A DNA stretch of 64,000 nucleotides from Luteimonas sp. MC1572 (GCF_016615815.1 NZ_CP067112.1:434001-498000), one strand, 5' to 3'. Positions 51,324-60,310 are shown, counted from the first letter of the stretch. The notes: generated from the letters alone by a model not told the origin. Numbers and translations are program-made.

Positions 51324-52079
51324 TCAGGCGCCGAACAGCGCCCGGTAGATCTGGAAGCCGCTGATCGACAGCACCAGGCCGCCGACGGCGAACAGCACCA
51401 GGCGCTCGCGCACGTGGCGCACCATGAGCGCCGAGATCGGCGCGGCGACCACCCCGCCAATCAGCAGGCCGAGGGTGATCTTCCAGTGTTCCAGCCCGAT
51501 GGAGAGCAGGAACGTCACCGAGATCGCCAGGGTCACCATGAACTCCGATGCGCTGACGGTACCGATGCTGGTCCGCGCCTCGCCGCCGCGGGCGAGCAGC
51601 GTGGAAGTGGCGATCGGCCCCCAGCCACCGCCGCCGATGGCATCCAGCAGGCCGGCGAAGAAGCCGAGCACGCCGACGCGCTTCACCCGGCTGCGCGGCA
51701 CCATGCGCCCGCCCGCGCGCAGCAGGATCAGCAGCGCCAGCACCAGCAGGTAGCCGTAGATCCACGGTTTGATGGCATCGCCGTCGATGCGGCTGAGCGC
51801 ATATGCGCCGATCACCCCGCCCACCACGCCCGGCACCGCCAGCCGCAGCATCAGCTTGCGGTCGACGTTGCCCAGTGCGCCGTGCGCCGCGCCTGAGACG
51901 CCCGTGGTGAAGACCTCGGCGGTGTGCACGCTGGCGCTCACCGCCGCCGGCGGCATGCCCATCGCCAGCAGGATCGACGACGACACCAGCCCGTAGGCCA
52001 TGCCCAGTGCGCCATCGATCAGCTGTGCGCACAGGCCGATGGCCACGAACATCGCGAAATCGCCGCCTAGCAGGTCCAT
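51324..52079 (-). CDS. TauE/SafE family transporter
   Basis: 251 residues, about eight membrane helices. Family members export sulfite, sulfoacetate or other organosulfonates, or import sulfate-like anions; nothing here fixes the substrate. Signature GLLDAIGGGGWGPI (about residue 138) is typical. Last gene of a clp-GNAT-tauE run on the minus strand; converges on the HAD gene. Confidence 0.88.
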   Translation of the reverse strand: MDLLGGDFAMFVAIGLCAQLIDGALGMAYGLVSSSILLAMGMPPAAVSASVHTAEVFTTGVSGAAHGALGNVDRKLMLRLAVPGVVGGVIGAYALSRIDGDAIKPWIYGYLLVLALLILLRAGGRMVPRSRVKRVGVLGFFAGLLDAIGGGGWGPIATSTLLARGGEARTSIGTVSASEFMVTLAISVTFLLSIGLEHWKITLGLLIGGVVAAPISALMVRHVRERLVLFAVGGLVLSISGFQIYRALFGA

Positions 52080-52155
52080 GCACCTCCCGTCGCGCCTGGC
52101 GCGTGGTTCAGGGGCTCAGGATAACGGGCGGGGCAGGGGCGGGTGTTGCCGCGGA

Positions 52156-52626
52156 TCAAGCGTCGCCGAGCCGCTTGACGAAGCGCACCGTGCCGTCGCC
52201 AAAGCCGCAGGCCTGGTAGAAGGCGTGCGCGTCGCTGCGCTGCGAGCCGCTGGTCAGCTCGATGCGCGCGGCCCCGGCGGCGCGGGCGCGGCGCTCCGCC
52301 TCGCGCAGCAGCTGGCGGCCAAGGCCGCGCCCCTGCGCACCGGCGGTCACCACGAGTGCGGTGATCCGGCAGGTGATGGTGTCCAGCGGCAGGTAATACA
52401 TGAAGTCGAGCGCGACCAGGCCGCACACCACGCCGCCACAGCGCGCGACCACCAGCGCCTGGCGGTCGTCGCCGACGATCGCGGCGATGCGCCGCCCGGC
52501 ATCCGCGCGGTCGCAGGGATAGCCCATCTCGCAGAGCAGGGCGGCGACGTCGTCGGCGTCGATCGACGACGCGCTGCGCAGGTCGGCCTCGGGCAGGGTG
52601 CCGCGGGATTCGAAATGCGCCGGCAC
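52156..52626 (-). CDS. GNAT family N-acetyltransferase
   Basis: 156 residues. Acetyl-CoA site QGRGLGRQLL (about residues 96-105) and the C-terminal HAFYQACGF are typical of GNAT. Substrate unknown. GTG start at 52626, 7 bases after the clp stop, without a clear Shine-Dalgarno; it may be translated by coupling with clp. Confidence 0.82.
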   Translation of the reverse strand: MPAHFESRGTLPEADLRSASSIDADDVAALLCEMGYPCDRADAGRRIAAIVGDDRQALVVARCGGVVCGLVALDFMYYLPLDTITCRITALVVTAGAQGRGLGRQLLREAERRARAAGAARIELTSGSQRSDAHAFYQACGFGDGTVRFVKRLGDA

Positions 52627-52633
52627 GCGCGGC

Positions 52634-53323
52634 TCAGCGCGTGCCGTACAGCACGACGGTCTTGCCGCGGGCGTGCAGCTTGCCGTCGATCTGCAGCTTC
52701 TTCAGCACGCGGCCGGCCATTTCGCGCGAGCAGCCGACCAGGCGGGCGAGCTCCTGGCGAGAGACGCGCAACTGGGTGCCGTCGGGATGGCTCATCGCCT
52801 CGGGCTCCTTGGTCAGGTCGTGCAGGGTGCGCACGATGCGGTCGGTGACGTCGAGGAAGGCGAGGCGACCGGCCTTGCGGCTGGTGTCGAGCAGGCGCCG
52901 CGAGAGCTGCGCGCCGATCGAATACATGATCTGCGTGGCGTCGCCGGACAACGAGCCTTCGAACAGCTGGTAGAGGCGCTCGTAGCTGATCTCGGCGAGT
53001 TCGGTCTGCGTGCGCGTGCGCAGGATCACCTCGCGTACGTCGGACTCGATGAACAGGCCCATCTCGCCGACGAATTCGCCCGGCCCGAAGTAGCCGAGGA
53101 TCAGTTCGCGACCGTCGTCTTCCTCGGTGATGATGCTGACCGAGCCGTTGATGACGTAGTACATGGTGCCGGCCTGGTCGCCCGGGCGGAACACCTCCGT
53201 GCGCGGCGGATAGCGGCGTCGATGGCAGTGCGCCAGGAAACGTTCGATCGTCGCCGGCGAAGGCATGAGTGGATGCAGGGGGCGTCTATAGGTACTGAGG
53301 ATGGCCACAGGGCTTGTATTCAT
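52634..53323 (-). CDS. clp: CRP-family regulator Clp
   Basis: 229 residues. N-terminal cyclic-nucleotide-binding fold (about 30-140, with GEFVGEMGLF) and a C-terminal winged helix whose recognition region RVSRQELARLVGCSREMAGR is as in Xanthomonas Clp. In Xanthomonas, Clp is inhibited by cyclic di-GMP and governs exopolysaccharide and extracellular enzyme genes; by homology the same is expected here. Start at the ATG at 53323 keeps the N-terminal length of Xanthomonas Clp. Confidence 0.93.
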   Translation of the reverse strand: MNTSPVAILSTYRRPLHPLMPSPATIERFLAHCHRRRYPPRTEVFRPGDQAGTMYYVINGSVSIITEEDDGRELILGYFGPGEFVGEMGLFIESDVREVILRTRTQTELAEISYERLYQLFEGSLSGDATQIMYSIGAQLSRRLLDTSRKAGRLAFLDVTDRIVRTLHDLTKEPEAMSHPDGTQLRVSRQELARLVGCSREMAGRVLKKLQIDGKLHARGKTVVLYGTR

Positions 53324-53442
53324 GGGCAGGGTGAACGGGGGATTCAGGGAGAGTAGGCCGTTCGACCCCCGCGGGCAAACCGGTTGCGCCCGGATACACG
53401 GCCACAACCCGCCTGCGGGTCGCCCCCCGGGGCGCGATGCCG

Positions 53443-53448
53443 CATAAT
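53443..53448 (+). promoter_or_regulatory. -10 box of speD
   Basis: CATAAT, 33 bases before the GTG start of speD, in the region divergent from clp. No -35 is obvious. Confidence 0.35.
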
Positions 53449-53481
53449 CGCGCACTTTCCGCCGAACCTGGATCCGATGCC

Positions 53482-54273
53482 GTGGTCAAGCCGCTCCCCC
53501 GCCTGAAGCTCCAGGGGTTCAACAACCTCACCAAGGCGCTTTCCTTCAACATCTACGACGTCTGCTACGCGGTGTCCGAAGAAGAGCGGCAGCGCTACAT
53601 CGAGTACATCGACGAGGAATACAACGCCGACAGGCTCACCCAGATCCTGACCGACGTCGCCGAGATCATCGGTGCCAACATCCTCAACATCGCGCGCCAG
53701 GACTACGATCCGCAGGGCGCGTCGGTGACGATCCTGATCTCCGAGCAGCCGGTGATCGACAAGGCGGATGCGAAGGGCGTGATCTCCGACGCCGTGGTCG
53801 CGCACCTGGACAAGAGCCACATCACCGTCCACACGTATCCCGAGACCCACCCGCAGGCGGGCATCGCGACCTTCCGCGCCGACATCGACGTCGCCACCTG
53901 CGGCGTGATCTCGCCGCTGAAGGCGCTGAACTACCTGATCGAGAGCTTCGAGTCGGACATCGTCATCACCGACTACCGCGTGCGCGGCTTCACCCGCGAC
54001 ATCAAGGGCAAGAAGCACTTCATCGACCACAAGATCAATTCGATCCAGGATTACCTGGCGAAGAACATCAAGACCCGCTACGAGATGTTCGACGTGAACG
54101 TCTACCAGGAAAACATCTTCCACACCAAGATGCACCTGAAGGACTTCGACCTCGACCAGTACCTGTTCGAAGAGAAGGCGCGCAACCTGTCGTTCAAGGA
54201 GCGCATGAAGATCGAGGCGCTGCTGAAGCGCGAGATCGAAGAGCTGTTCCACGGCCGCAACCTGGTGGAGTGA
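53482..54273 (+). CDS. speD: S-adenosylmethionine decarboxylase proenzyme
   Basis: 263 residues. Makes decarboxylated SAM for spermidine synthesis. The self-cleavage site is the Lys-Ser in [14 protein letters not shown]; Ser112, which becomes the pyruvoyl group, is at the same position as in E. coli. The GTG at 53482 yields the [14 protein letters not shown] start seen in Xanthomonads; the upstream in-frame sequence contains the promoter. Followed by the riboswitch region of sugE. Confidence 0.97.
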   Translation: MVKPLPRLKLQGFNNLTKALSFNIYDVCYAVSEEERQRYIEYIDEEYNADRLTQILTDVAEIIGANILNIARQDYDPQGASVTILISEQPVIDKADAKGVISDAVVAHLDKSHITVHTYPETHPQAGIATFRADIDVATCGVISPLKALNYLIESFESDIVITDYRVRGFTRDIKGKKHFIDHKINSIQDYLAKNIKTRYEMFDVNVYQENIFHTKMHLKDFDLDQYLFEEKARNLSFKERMKIEALLKREIEELFHGRNLVE

Positions 54274-54337
54274 CCGCGGCGCCGGGTCATCCGGCGTTCG
54301 GCGCGCACGTGCCAGGATCCAGCCACGATTGAACACT

Positions 54338-54392
54338 GCGGGACGACCCGCGCGCGGGACCGGGTCCCGCGGATGACAGACCGACGGCGGTC
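54338..54392 (+). promoter_or_regulatory. Guanidine-II (mini-ykkC) riboswitch
   Basis: Two short stems with ACGR loops, the defining feature of the class: P1 GCGGG-ACGA-CCCGC (54338-54351) and P2 GACCG-ACGG-CGGTC (54379-54392). The 27-base linker holds a third hairpin, GCGGGAC-CGG-GTCCCGC (54354-54370). The next gene encodes a SugE/Gdx-type guanidinium exporter, the usual target. P2 shares its 3' arm with the terminator that follows, so ligand binding should favour read-through. Confidence 0.85.
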
Positions 54393-54424
54393 CGGAGCGA
54401 AGGCTCCGGGCCGCTTCTTTTTTT
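54387..54424 (+). terminator. Conditional terminator of the guanidine-II riboswitch
   Basis: GCGGTCCGGAGC-GAAG-GCTCCGGGCCGC, a 12-pair stem with one G-U, is followed by TTCTTTTTTT. Its 5' arm includes bases 54388-54392, which also form the 3' arm of P2, so the two structures exclude each other. Confidence 0.85.
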
Positions 54425-54446
54425 GACTGACCAAGGAAACGCCGCC

Positions 54447-54764
54447 ATGGCCTGGATCTACCTGCTGCTCGCCGGCCTGTTCGAAATCGGCTTCGCGATC
54501 GGACTCAAATACACCGAAGGCTTCACCCGGCTCTGGCCGAGCGTGTGGACGGTGGCCACCGCGGCGATCAGCCTGTGGCTGTTGACGCAGGCGCTGAAGG
54601 TCATCCCGGTGGGCACGGCGTACGCGATCTGGACCGGAATCGGTGCGATCGGCGTGGCCACCATCGGCATCCTGGTGTTTTCCGACAGCGCCTCGCCGGC
54701 GCGGCTGGCGTGCATCGCGCTGATCGTGGCCGGCGTGGTGGGCTTGAAGCTGGTTTCGGGCTGA
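54447..54764 (+). CDS. sugE: SugE/Gdx guanidinium exporter (SMR family)
   Basis: 105 residues, four membrane helices. Conserved Glu in [15 protein letters not shown] (helix 1) and [12 protein letters not shown] (helix 3) place it in the Gdx branch of small multidrug resistance proteins, which exchange guanidinium for protons. AAGGAA lies 8 bases before the ATG at 54447. The guanidine-II element upstream supports this function. Confidence 0.93.
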   Translation: MAWIYLLLAGLFEIGFAIGLKYTEGFTRLWPSVWTVATAAISLWLLTQALKVIPVGTAYAIWTGIGAIGVATIGILVFSDSASPARLACIALIVAGVVGLKLVSG

Positions 54765-54772
54765 AACGCCCG

Positions 54773-54792
54773 GCGCCGGCCCGCGCCGGCGC
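54773..54792. terminator. GC hairpin between sugE and coq7
   Basis: GCGCCGG/CCGGCGC stem with a 6-base loop between the two convergent stops; no U-tract on either strand. Confidence 0.3.
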
Positions 54793-54800
54793 GCCGTGGC

Positions 54801-55442
54801 TCAGATGCGGTACGCGACGGTCTTCATGAGCTTCGATGCCACCGCCATCAGCGCGGGTATGGGCTGCGGCAGCACGCGTGCGCCGGCGGCTTCGGCGTTG
54901 TCGGCGTGGCGCGCCTCGTCGGCCTTCATCACTTCGAGGATCGCGCGGCTGCGCAGGTCGGCCCCGGGCAGGGTGAGCAGGTGTTCCTCGAGATGCGCCT
55001 CCACCTGGCGCTCGGTCTCCACCACGAAGCCGAGGTTCCAGCCGTCGCCGCGCAGCCCGGCCAGCAGGCCGATCGCGTAGCTGCCGGCATACCAGAGCGG
55101 GTTGAACAGGCTGGGCCGGCTGTCCAGCTCGCGCAGGCGGTCGTCGCACCACGCCAGGTGGTCGGTCTCCTCCTGCGCCGCCTCGAGCAGGTGCGCGCGG
55201 GTGGCGGGGTCGCGCGCGACCGTCGCCTGGCCGACATACAGCGCCTGCGCGCAGACCTCGCCGACGTGGTTGATGCGCATCAGCCCCGCGGCATGGCGGC
55301 GCTCGGACTCGTCCAGCACGACTTCGGCGTGGTCCGCGCCCGGATTGGGGCGCTCGGCACGGGGCCGTCCGGCGACTGTTTCCAGTGCGTTCTGGGCATC
55401 CGCCAGCAGGCGGTCAAGCGGGGAGAGGGTGCGCGTGGTCAT
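54801..55442 (-). CDS. coq7: Demethoxyubiquinone hydroxylase Coq7
   Basis: 213 residues. Hydroxylates the demethoxyubiquinone ring in ubiquinone synthesis with a di-iron centre. Ligand Glu/His residues occur in [21 protein letters not shown], and in the C-terminal EARHADNAE. Start at the ATG at 55442. Single gene, convergent with sugE and divergent from rplM. Confidence 0.95.
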   Translation of the reverse strand: MTTRTLSPLDRLLADAQNALETVAGRPRAERPNPGADHAEVVLDESERRHAAGLMRINHVGEVCAQALYVGQATVARDPATRAHLLEAAQEETDHLAWCDDRLRELDSRPSLFNPLWYAGSYAIGLLAGLRGDGWNLGFVVETERQVEAHLEEHLLTLPGADLRSRAILEVMKADEARHADNAEAAGARVLPQPIPALMAVASKLMKTVAYRI

Positions 55443-55509
55443 GCGGGCATTGTGCGCCCGGCGATTCGCGCCGGCCAACCGGGCAGACGCCGCCTGCCCA
55501 CCCCCCGGC

Positions 55510-55538
55510 TTGCGGCGAGCCCGGGCGGCCGGTACAAT
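55510..55538 (+). promoter_or_regulatory. Promoter of rplM-rpsI
   Basis: TTGCGG (55510-55515), 17 bases, TACAAT (55533-55538). The start codon is 95 bases farther, leaving a leader of about 88 bases with a GGAAC/GTTCC stem (near 55557-55595), long enough for L13 autoregulation. Confidence 0.65.
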
Positions 55539-55633
55539 TCCGCCTCTTGCGTTCCTGGAACGTGAAAACGCGTGGCGAAGTTCCCGGCCGAGGCCTCGGA
55601 ACCAACCCGACCAGTCACCCCTGAGAGTTCCCG

Positions 55634-56062
55634 ATGAAAACCTTTATTGCCAAGAACGAGACCGTCCAGCGCGACTGGTTCATCGTCGATGCCACCGGCA
55701 AGACCCTTGGTCGCCTGAGCACCGAAATCGCGCGCCGCCTGCGTGGCAAGCACAAGCCCGTCTACACCACCCACGTCGACACCGGCGACTACATCATCGT
55801 GGTCAACGCCGAGAAGATCCACGTGACCGGCAACAAGCTGGCCGACAAGATGTACTACCGCTTCACCGGTTACATCGGCAACCTCAAGTCCGAGTCCCTG
55901 GCGCAGGCGCTGCAGCGCCACCCGGAGCGCGTGATCGAGCATTCGGTCAAGGGCATGCTGCCGAAGAACACCCTCGGCCGTGCGATGTACAAGAAGCTCA
56001 AGGTCTACAAGGGTGCCGAACATCCGCACGCCGCCCAGCAGCCGCAAGTCCTGGATATCTAA
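55634..56062 (+). CDS. rplM: 50S ribosomal protein L13
   Basis: 142 residues, normal length. [15 protein letters not shown] at residues ~19-33 and the family C-terminus are intact. Partner of rpsI, 3 bases downstream. The long leader suggests autogenous control. Confidence 0.99.
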   Translation: MKTFIAKNETVQRDWFIVDATGKTLGRLSTEIARRLRGKHKPVYTTHVDTGDYIIVVNAEKIHVTGNKLADKMYYRFTGYIGNLKSESLAQALQRHPERVIEHSVKGMLPKNTLGRAMYKKLKVYKGAEHPHAAQQPQVLDI

Positions 56063-56065
56063 GTC

Positions 56066-56458
56066 ATGGCAATCACCCAGAATTACGGCACCGGCCGTCG
56101 CAAGTCCTCCACCGCCCGCGTGTTCCTGCGCCGCGGTACCGGCACCATCACCGTCAATGAGCGTCCGCTCGACGAGTTCTTCGGCCGCGAGACCGCGCGC
56201 ATGATCGTGCGCCAGCCGCTCGAGCTGACCAAGAACACCGAGAGCTTCGACATCTACGTGACCACGCACGGCGGCGGCACCACCGGCCAGGCCGGCGCCA
56301 TCCGCCTGGGCATCGCCCGCGCGCTGGTCGAGTACGACGAGACGCTGAAGAGCGAGCTGCGCAAGGCGGGCTTCATGACCCGTGACGCACGCGAAGTCGA
56401 GCGCAAGAAGGTCGGCCTGCACAAGGCACGTCGCGCCACCCAGTTCTCGAAGCGCTGA
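56066..56458 (+). CDS. rpsI: 30S ribosomal protein S9
   Basis: 130 residues. [16 protein letters not shown] at the start and the basic C-terminus RRATQFSKR, which reaches the P-site tRNA, are present. Followed after 51 bases by a tRNA gene; an AGGATCGC/GCGATCCT hairpin (56470-56490) lies between them. Confidence 0.99.
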   Translation: MAITQNYGTGRRKSSTARVFLRRGTGTITVNERPLDEFFGRETARMIVRQPLELTKNTESFDIYVTTHGGGTTGQAGAIRLGIARALVEYDETLKSELRKAGFMTRDAREVERKKVGLHKARRATQFSKR

Positions 56459-56494
56459 TCGAGGTATTCAGGATCGCCTCGCGCGATCCTGCGT

Positions 56495-56500
56495 TACAAT
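56495..56500 (+). promoter_or_regulatory. -10 box of tRNA-Gln
   Basis: TACAAT, 9 bases before the first tRNA base. No good -35; the tRNA may also be cotranscribed with rplM-rpsI. Confidence 0.4.
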
Positions 56501-56509
56501 TTGCTCCAT

Positions 56510-56584
56510 AGCCCCGTCGCCAAGCGGTAAGGCACCTGACTCTGACTCAGGCATTCGGAGGTTCGAATCCTTCCGGGGCTGCCA
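56510..56584 (+). tRNA. tRNA-Gln (anticodon CTG)
   Basis: Acceptor stem AGCCCCG/CGGGGCT, D-loop GCCAAGCGGTAAGGC, anticodon stem CCTGA/TCAGG with the 7-base loop CTCTGAC (anticodon CTG at positions 34-36), T-arm GGAGGTTCGAATCCTTCC, discriminator G and encoded CCA. Reads CAG codons. Confidence 0.97.
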
Positions 56585-56650
56585 CATCCAAGCTAGGCCC
56601 GAAGCCCGCCACGTGCGGGCTTCGTCCTTTCCGCCTGCCGGAGCCCGCAC

Positions 56651-57394
56651 ATGGCCATGACCTTTCCCCCGCCATACACCGCCGAGGACGGCGTGCTGGC
56701 CGCGCTGCGCGATGACGGGTATGCGGTGCTTTCGCCGGCAATGGTCGCAGCGATGGCCGGCATGGTGCCGGCAGACATCGCCGGCCTGCAGATCGGCTGG
56801 GACGACCTGCCGCTCGACGGCTACCTGCGCGATGGCGGCAGCTACCGCCGGCGCCGGCATTCCTGCTTCACCGTCGGCGGCGAGGGCGCGCAGCTTGCCC
56901 CGCATCGCGCGCACTGGCAGTCGCTCGACTACAACGCACTGCACGGCGGCATGGAGCGCATGTACCAGCCGCTGTCTCCGACCCTGACCGGGTTGCCCGC
57001 CTGGTCGCGACTGCTCGAGTCGCTCGGCGCGCTGTTCTCGCAGGTCCGCGCCGCGCGTCCCTGGTATGTCGAGGCGCACCAGTTCCGCATCGACACCAGT
57101 GACGGCATCGGCCGGCCGACGCCGGAAGGCGCGCATCGCGACGGCGTGGACTTCGTCGCCGTGTTCGTGGTCGAGCGCCACGGCATCAAGGGCGGAGAGA
57201 CCCGCGTCTTCGATGCGGCCGGCCCCGACGGCCACCGCTTCACGCTCGAGGATCCGTGGTCGCTGCTGCTGCTCGACGACACCCGCGTGATCCACGAATC
57301 CACCCCGATCCAGCCGCTCGCCGCCGATGCCATCGGCCACCGCGACACCCTCGTCCTGACCTACCGGTCCGGTGCGTTCCAGGGTGAGGATTGA
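56651..57394 (+). CDS. 2OG-Fe(II) dioxygenase family protein
   Basis: 247 residues, of the 2OG-Fe_Oxy_2 type (PF10014) that includes Bacillus L-isoleucine hydroxylase. The iron ligands are visible: HRDGVDF (H-x-D, near residue 161) and the distal His in TRVIHEST (near 216), with Arg in TYRSGAF for 2-oxoglutarate. The substrate may be a free amino acid but is not known. GGAG lies 9 bases before the ATG at 56651. 66 bases before the fumarylacetoacetase gene. Confidence 0.82.
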   Translation: MAMTFPPPYTAEDGVLAALRDDGYAVLSPAMVAAMAGMVPADIAGLQIGWDDLPLDGYLRDGGSYRRRRHSCFTVGGEGAQLAPHRAHWQSLDYNALHGGMERMYQPLSPTLTGLPAWSRLLESLGALFSQVRAARPWYVEAHQFRIDTSDGIGRPTPEGAHRDGVDFVAVFVVERHGIKGGETRVFDAAGPDGHRFTLEDPWSLLLLDDTRVIHESTPIQPLAADAIGHRDTLVLTYRSGAFQGED

Positions 57395-57426
57395 GGGCAC
57401 TGCCCACACGCCACCCACGGCCCCGC

Positions 57427-57432
57427 TACAAT
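57427..57432 (+). promoter_or_regulatory. -10 box of fumarylacetoacetate hydrolase gene
   Basis: TACAAT, 28 bases before the ATG at 57461; GGAG is 5 bases before that ATG. Confidence 0.45.
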
Positions 57433-57460
57433 CGACCGATTGCGACTTCGCGGAGCAGTG

Positions 57461-58450
57461 ATGAAGCTGGGTTCTTTGAAAGAGGGCGGCCGCGACGGCA
57501 CGCTGGTGGTGGTGTCACGTGACCTCGCGCGCGCCGTGCGCGCGACCGGGATCGCCCCGACCCTGCAGCAGGCGCTCGAGGACTGGTCCAACATCGCACC
57601 GCGCCTGGTGGCGCTGTCCGACGCGCTGAATGCCGGCACCGCCGACGGCGGCTTCGACCTGGAGCCCGCGCATCTGGCGGCGCCGCTGCCGCGCGCCTAC
57701 GAGTTCCTCGATGGCAGCGCCTACCTCCCGCACGTGGCGCGCGTGCGCCGCGCCCGCGGCGCCGAGGTGCCGGAGAGCTTCTACACCGATCCGCTGATGT
57801 ACCAGGCGACCAGCGCCGGTTTCCTCGGCCCGCGCGACCCGGTGCGCGTGACCAGCGAGGAACACGGCATCGACCTCGAGGCCGAGATCGTGGTGATCAC
57901 CGACGACGTGCCGATGGCGGTCACGCCCGAGCAGGCCGCCGGCCATATCCAGCTGATCGGACTGGTCAACGACGTCAGCCTGCGAAACCTGATCCCGGGC
58001 GAGCTGGCCAAGGGGTTCGGATTCCTGCAGTCCAAGCCGCGCTCGGCGCTGTCGCCGGTGTTCGTGACGCCCGACGAGCTGGGTGGGGCCTGGGTCGACA
58101 ACAAGCTGCACCGGCCGCTGGTCACCCACGTCAATGGCGAATGGTTCGGCGCGCCGGAGGCCGGCGTCGACATGCAGTTCGATTTCGCGCAGCTGGTGGC
58201 GCACGCGGCGAAGACGCGGCCGCTGTCGGCCGGCACCATCGTCGGCTCCGGCACCATCGCCAACGAGGACACCGCGCTGGGCGCATCGTGCTTTGCCGAG
58301 AAGCGGACCGTCGAGGCGCTGGAGCACGGCAAGCCGGTCACGCCGTTCATGAGCTTTGGCGACAGCGTGCGCATCGAGATGTTCGATGCCGCGGGTGCGA
58401 CGATCTTCGGTGCCATCGAGCAGCGGATCGAGCGCCAGGCCGCTCCCTGA
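57461..58450 (+). CDS. Fumarylacetoacetate hydrolase family protein
   Basis: 329 residues. Two-domain form, with N-terminal cap and FAH domain. Metal and catalytic residues are seen in the C-terminal domain: EEHGIDLEAEIVVI (metal Glu pair) and GSGTIANED. With the maleylacetoacetate isomerase gene 65 bases downstream it should act in homogentisate (tyrosine) breakdown to fumarate and acetoacetate. The homogentisate dioxygenase gene is not in the window. Confidence 0.9.
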   Translation: MKLGSLKEGGRDGTLVVVSRDLARAVRATGIAPTLQQALEDWSNIAPRLVALSDALNAGTADGGFDLEPAHLAAPLPRAYEFLDGSAYLPHVARVRRARGAEVPESFYTDPLMYQATSAGFLGPRDPVRVTSEEHGIDLEAEIVVITDDVPMAVTPEQAAGHIQLIGLVNDVSLRNLIPGELAKGFGFLQSKPRSALSPVFVTPDELGGAWVDNKLHRPLVTHVNGEWFGAPEAGVDMQFDFAQLVAHAAKTRPLSAGTIVGSGTIANEDTALGASCFAEKRTVEALEHGKPVTPFMSFGDSVRIEMFDAAGATIFGAIEQRIERQAAP

Positions 58451-58515
58451 CGGCGTCAGCGGCGCGCGGGCCCCGCGCAGGCGGGATGGGTTTGGCGGAT
58501 AGGGGGAGTGGCCAG

Positions 58516-59190
58516 GTGGCGACCGTTAAAGAATCCTTGTGCCTGCATTCGTACTGGCGCTCCAGCGCCGCATACCGCGTGCGCATCGGCCTCAACCTCA
58601 AGGGGCTGGCCTACGACATCGCCCCGGTGCACCTGGTGCGCGACGGCGGCGAACAGCACAGGCCGGACTTCGCGGCGATGAACCCGCAGGAACTGGTGCC
58701 GGTGCTGCAGCACGGCCAGCGCATGCTGCGGCAGTCGCTGGCGATCCTCGAGTACCTGGACGAGATGTGGCCCACCCCGCCATTGCTGCCGGCCACCGCG
58801 CGCGATCGTGTCCGCGTGCGCGGGCTGGCGCAGCTGGTGGCGTGCGACATCCATCCGCTCAACAACCTGCGCGTGCTGCAATACCTCGAGCGCGACTGGG
58901 GCGTGCCGGGCGCGGAGCGCGATGTCTGGGTCAAGCACTGGATCGTGGAAGGCTTCCGCGCGCTGGAAGCTCTGCTGGCTGGAAATCCATCGACCGGCGA
59001 GTACTGCGACGGCCACGCGCCCGGCCTCGCGGACTGCTGCCTGGTGCCGCAGGTCTACAACGCGCGGCGGTTCGGCGTCGACATGGCGCCGTTCCCGATC
59101 ATCGCGCGCATCGAGCGCGAATGCCTGCAGCTGCCGGCGTTCGACGCCGCGCGCCCCGAGCGCCAGCCCGACGCGCCGGAAATGGCCTGA
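58516..59190 (+). CDS. maiA: Maleylacetoacetate isomerase (zeta-class GST)
   Basis: 224 residues. Isomerises maleylacetoacetate to fumarylacetoacetate with glutathione. N-terminal YWRSSAAYRVRIGLNLKGL has the Ser-rich glutathione site of the zeta class; QSLAILEYL and CDIHPLNNLRVLQYL are family motifs. Start at the GTG at 58516, with GGGGAG 7 bases upstream. Converges on the pilus ATPase gene with only 4 bases between the stops. Confidence 0.93.
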   Translation: MATVKESLCLHSYWRSSAAYRVRIGLNLKGLAYDIAPVHLVRDGGEQHRPDFAAMNPQELVPVLQHGQRMLRQSLAILEYLDEMWPTPPLLPATARDRVRVRGLAQLVACDIHPLNNLRVLQYLERDWGVPGAERDVWVKHWIVEGFRALEALLAGNPSTGEYCDGHAPGLADCCLVPQVYNARRFGVDMAPFPIIARIERECLQLPAFDAARPERQPDAPEMA

Positions 59191-59194
59191 CGCC

Positions 59195-60310
59195 TCAGTG
59201 CGAGGCGTGGCCGGTGTCGAAGACGTCGGCGTAGGGGTCGTGTTCGTCGCCGCCTTCGGACAGGCGGAACTTCAGGTCCAGGCCGTCGCGGGAATCCGCC
59301 GCCCGCAGCGCGGTCTCGCGCTCGATGCGGCCTTCCTTGAACAGCCGGAACAGGCACTGGTCGAACGACTCCATGCCTTCCTCCAGCGATTCCTCCATCG
59401 CCTGCTTGATCTCGTGAACCTGGCCGCGGCGCAGCAGGTCGCGGATCATCGGCGTGTTGATCAGCACTTCGGTCGCCGGCATGCGGCGGCCATCGGTGCC
59501 CACGACAAGGCGCTGCGACACCACCGAGCGCAGGTTCAGCGCCAGGTTCATCAGCACGTTCTTGTGCGCCGCCTCGGGGAAGAAGTTGAGGATGCGCTCG
59601 ATGGTCTGGTCGGCGTTGTTCGAGTGCAGGGTCGCCAGGCAGATGTGGCCGGTTTCGGCGAATGCGATCGCGGCCTCCATGGTGGTGGCGTCGAGGATCT
59701 CGCCGATCAGGATCACGTCCGGCGCTTCGCGCATCGCGTTCTTCAGCGCGTTGTGGAAGGCGTGGGTGTCGATGCCGACCTCGCGCTGGTTGACGATCGA
59801 CTTCTTGTGCCGGTGCAGGTATTCGATGGGATCCTCGATGGTGAGGATGTGCCCGGACGTGGTGCTGTTGCGGTAGTCGATCATCGACGCGAGCGTGGTC
59901 GACTTGCCGGAGCCGGTGGAGCCGACGATGAGCACCAGGCCGCGCGGGGCCATGATGATCTCCTTCAGCACGGACGGGAGCTGCAGCTCCTCGATCGACG
60001 GAATGGTGCTGCGGATCGAGCGGATCACCATGCCGACTTCGCCGCGCTGCTTGAACACGTTGACGCGGAAGCGCCCCGAGTCCGCCAGCGACAGCGCCAT
60101 GTTGAGCTCCAGCTCGCGCTCGAACTGCGGCACCTGGCCTTCGTCCATCAGCGAGTAGGCGATCTTCTTGACCATGCCGGGAGGCAGGCCGGTGTTGCCG
60201 AGCGGGTAAAGCCTGCCTTCGACCTTGATGTACACCGGCGCGCCGGTGGTCAGGAACATGTCGGAGGCATTCTTTTCCGTCATCAGCTTGAGGAAATAGC
60301 CGATGTCCAT
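59195..60310 (-). CDS. PilT/PilU family type IV pilus ATPase
   Basis: 371 residues. Hexameric retraction-type ATPase: Walker A GSTGSGKST (about 130-138), Asp box ILTIEDPIEY (156-164), Walker B VILIGEILD (199-207), His box ATLHSNNADQ. It is more like PilU than PilT in its C-terminus (QCLFRLFKEGRIERE). The residues after the Walker B Glu are LDATTM, where PilT/PilU commonly have an Arg and ETM/EGM. No other pilus gene is nearby, so it may be an additional paralogue. Confidence 0.88.
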   Translation of the reverse strand: MDIGYFLKLMTEKNASDMFLTTGAPVYIKVEGRLYPLGNTGLPPGMVKKIAYSLMDEGQVPQFERELELNMALSLADSGRFRVNVFKQRGEVGMVIRSIRSTIPSIEELQLPSVLKEIIMAPRGLVLIVGSTGSGKSTTLASMIDYRNSTTSGHILTIEDPIEYLHRHKKSIVNQREVGIDTHAFHNALKNAMREAPDVILIGEILDATTMEAAIAFAETGHICLATLHSNNADQTIERILNFFPEAAHKNVLMNLALNLRSVVSQRLVVGTDGRRMPATEVLINTPMIRDLLRRGQVHEIKQAMEESLEEGMESFDQCLFRLFKEGRIERETALRAADSRDGLDLKFRLSEGGDEHDPYADVFDTGHASH

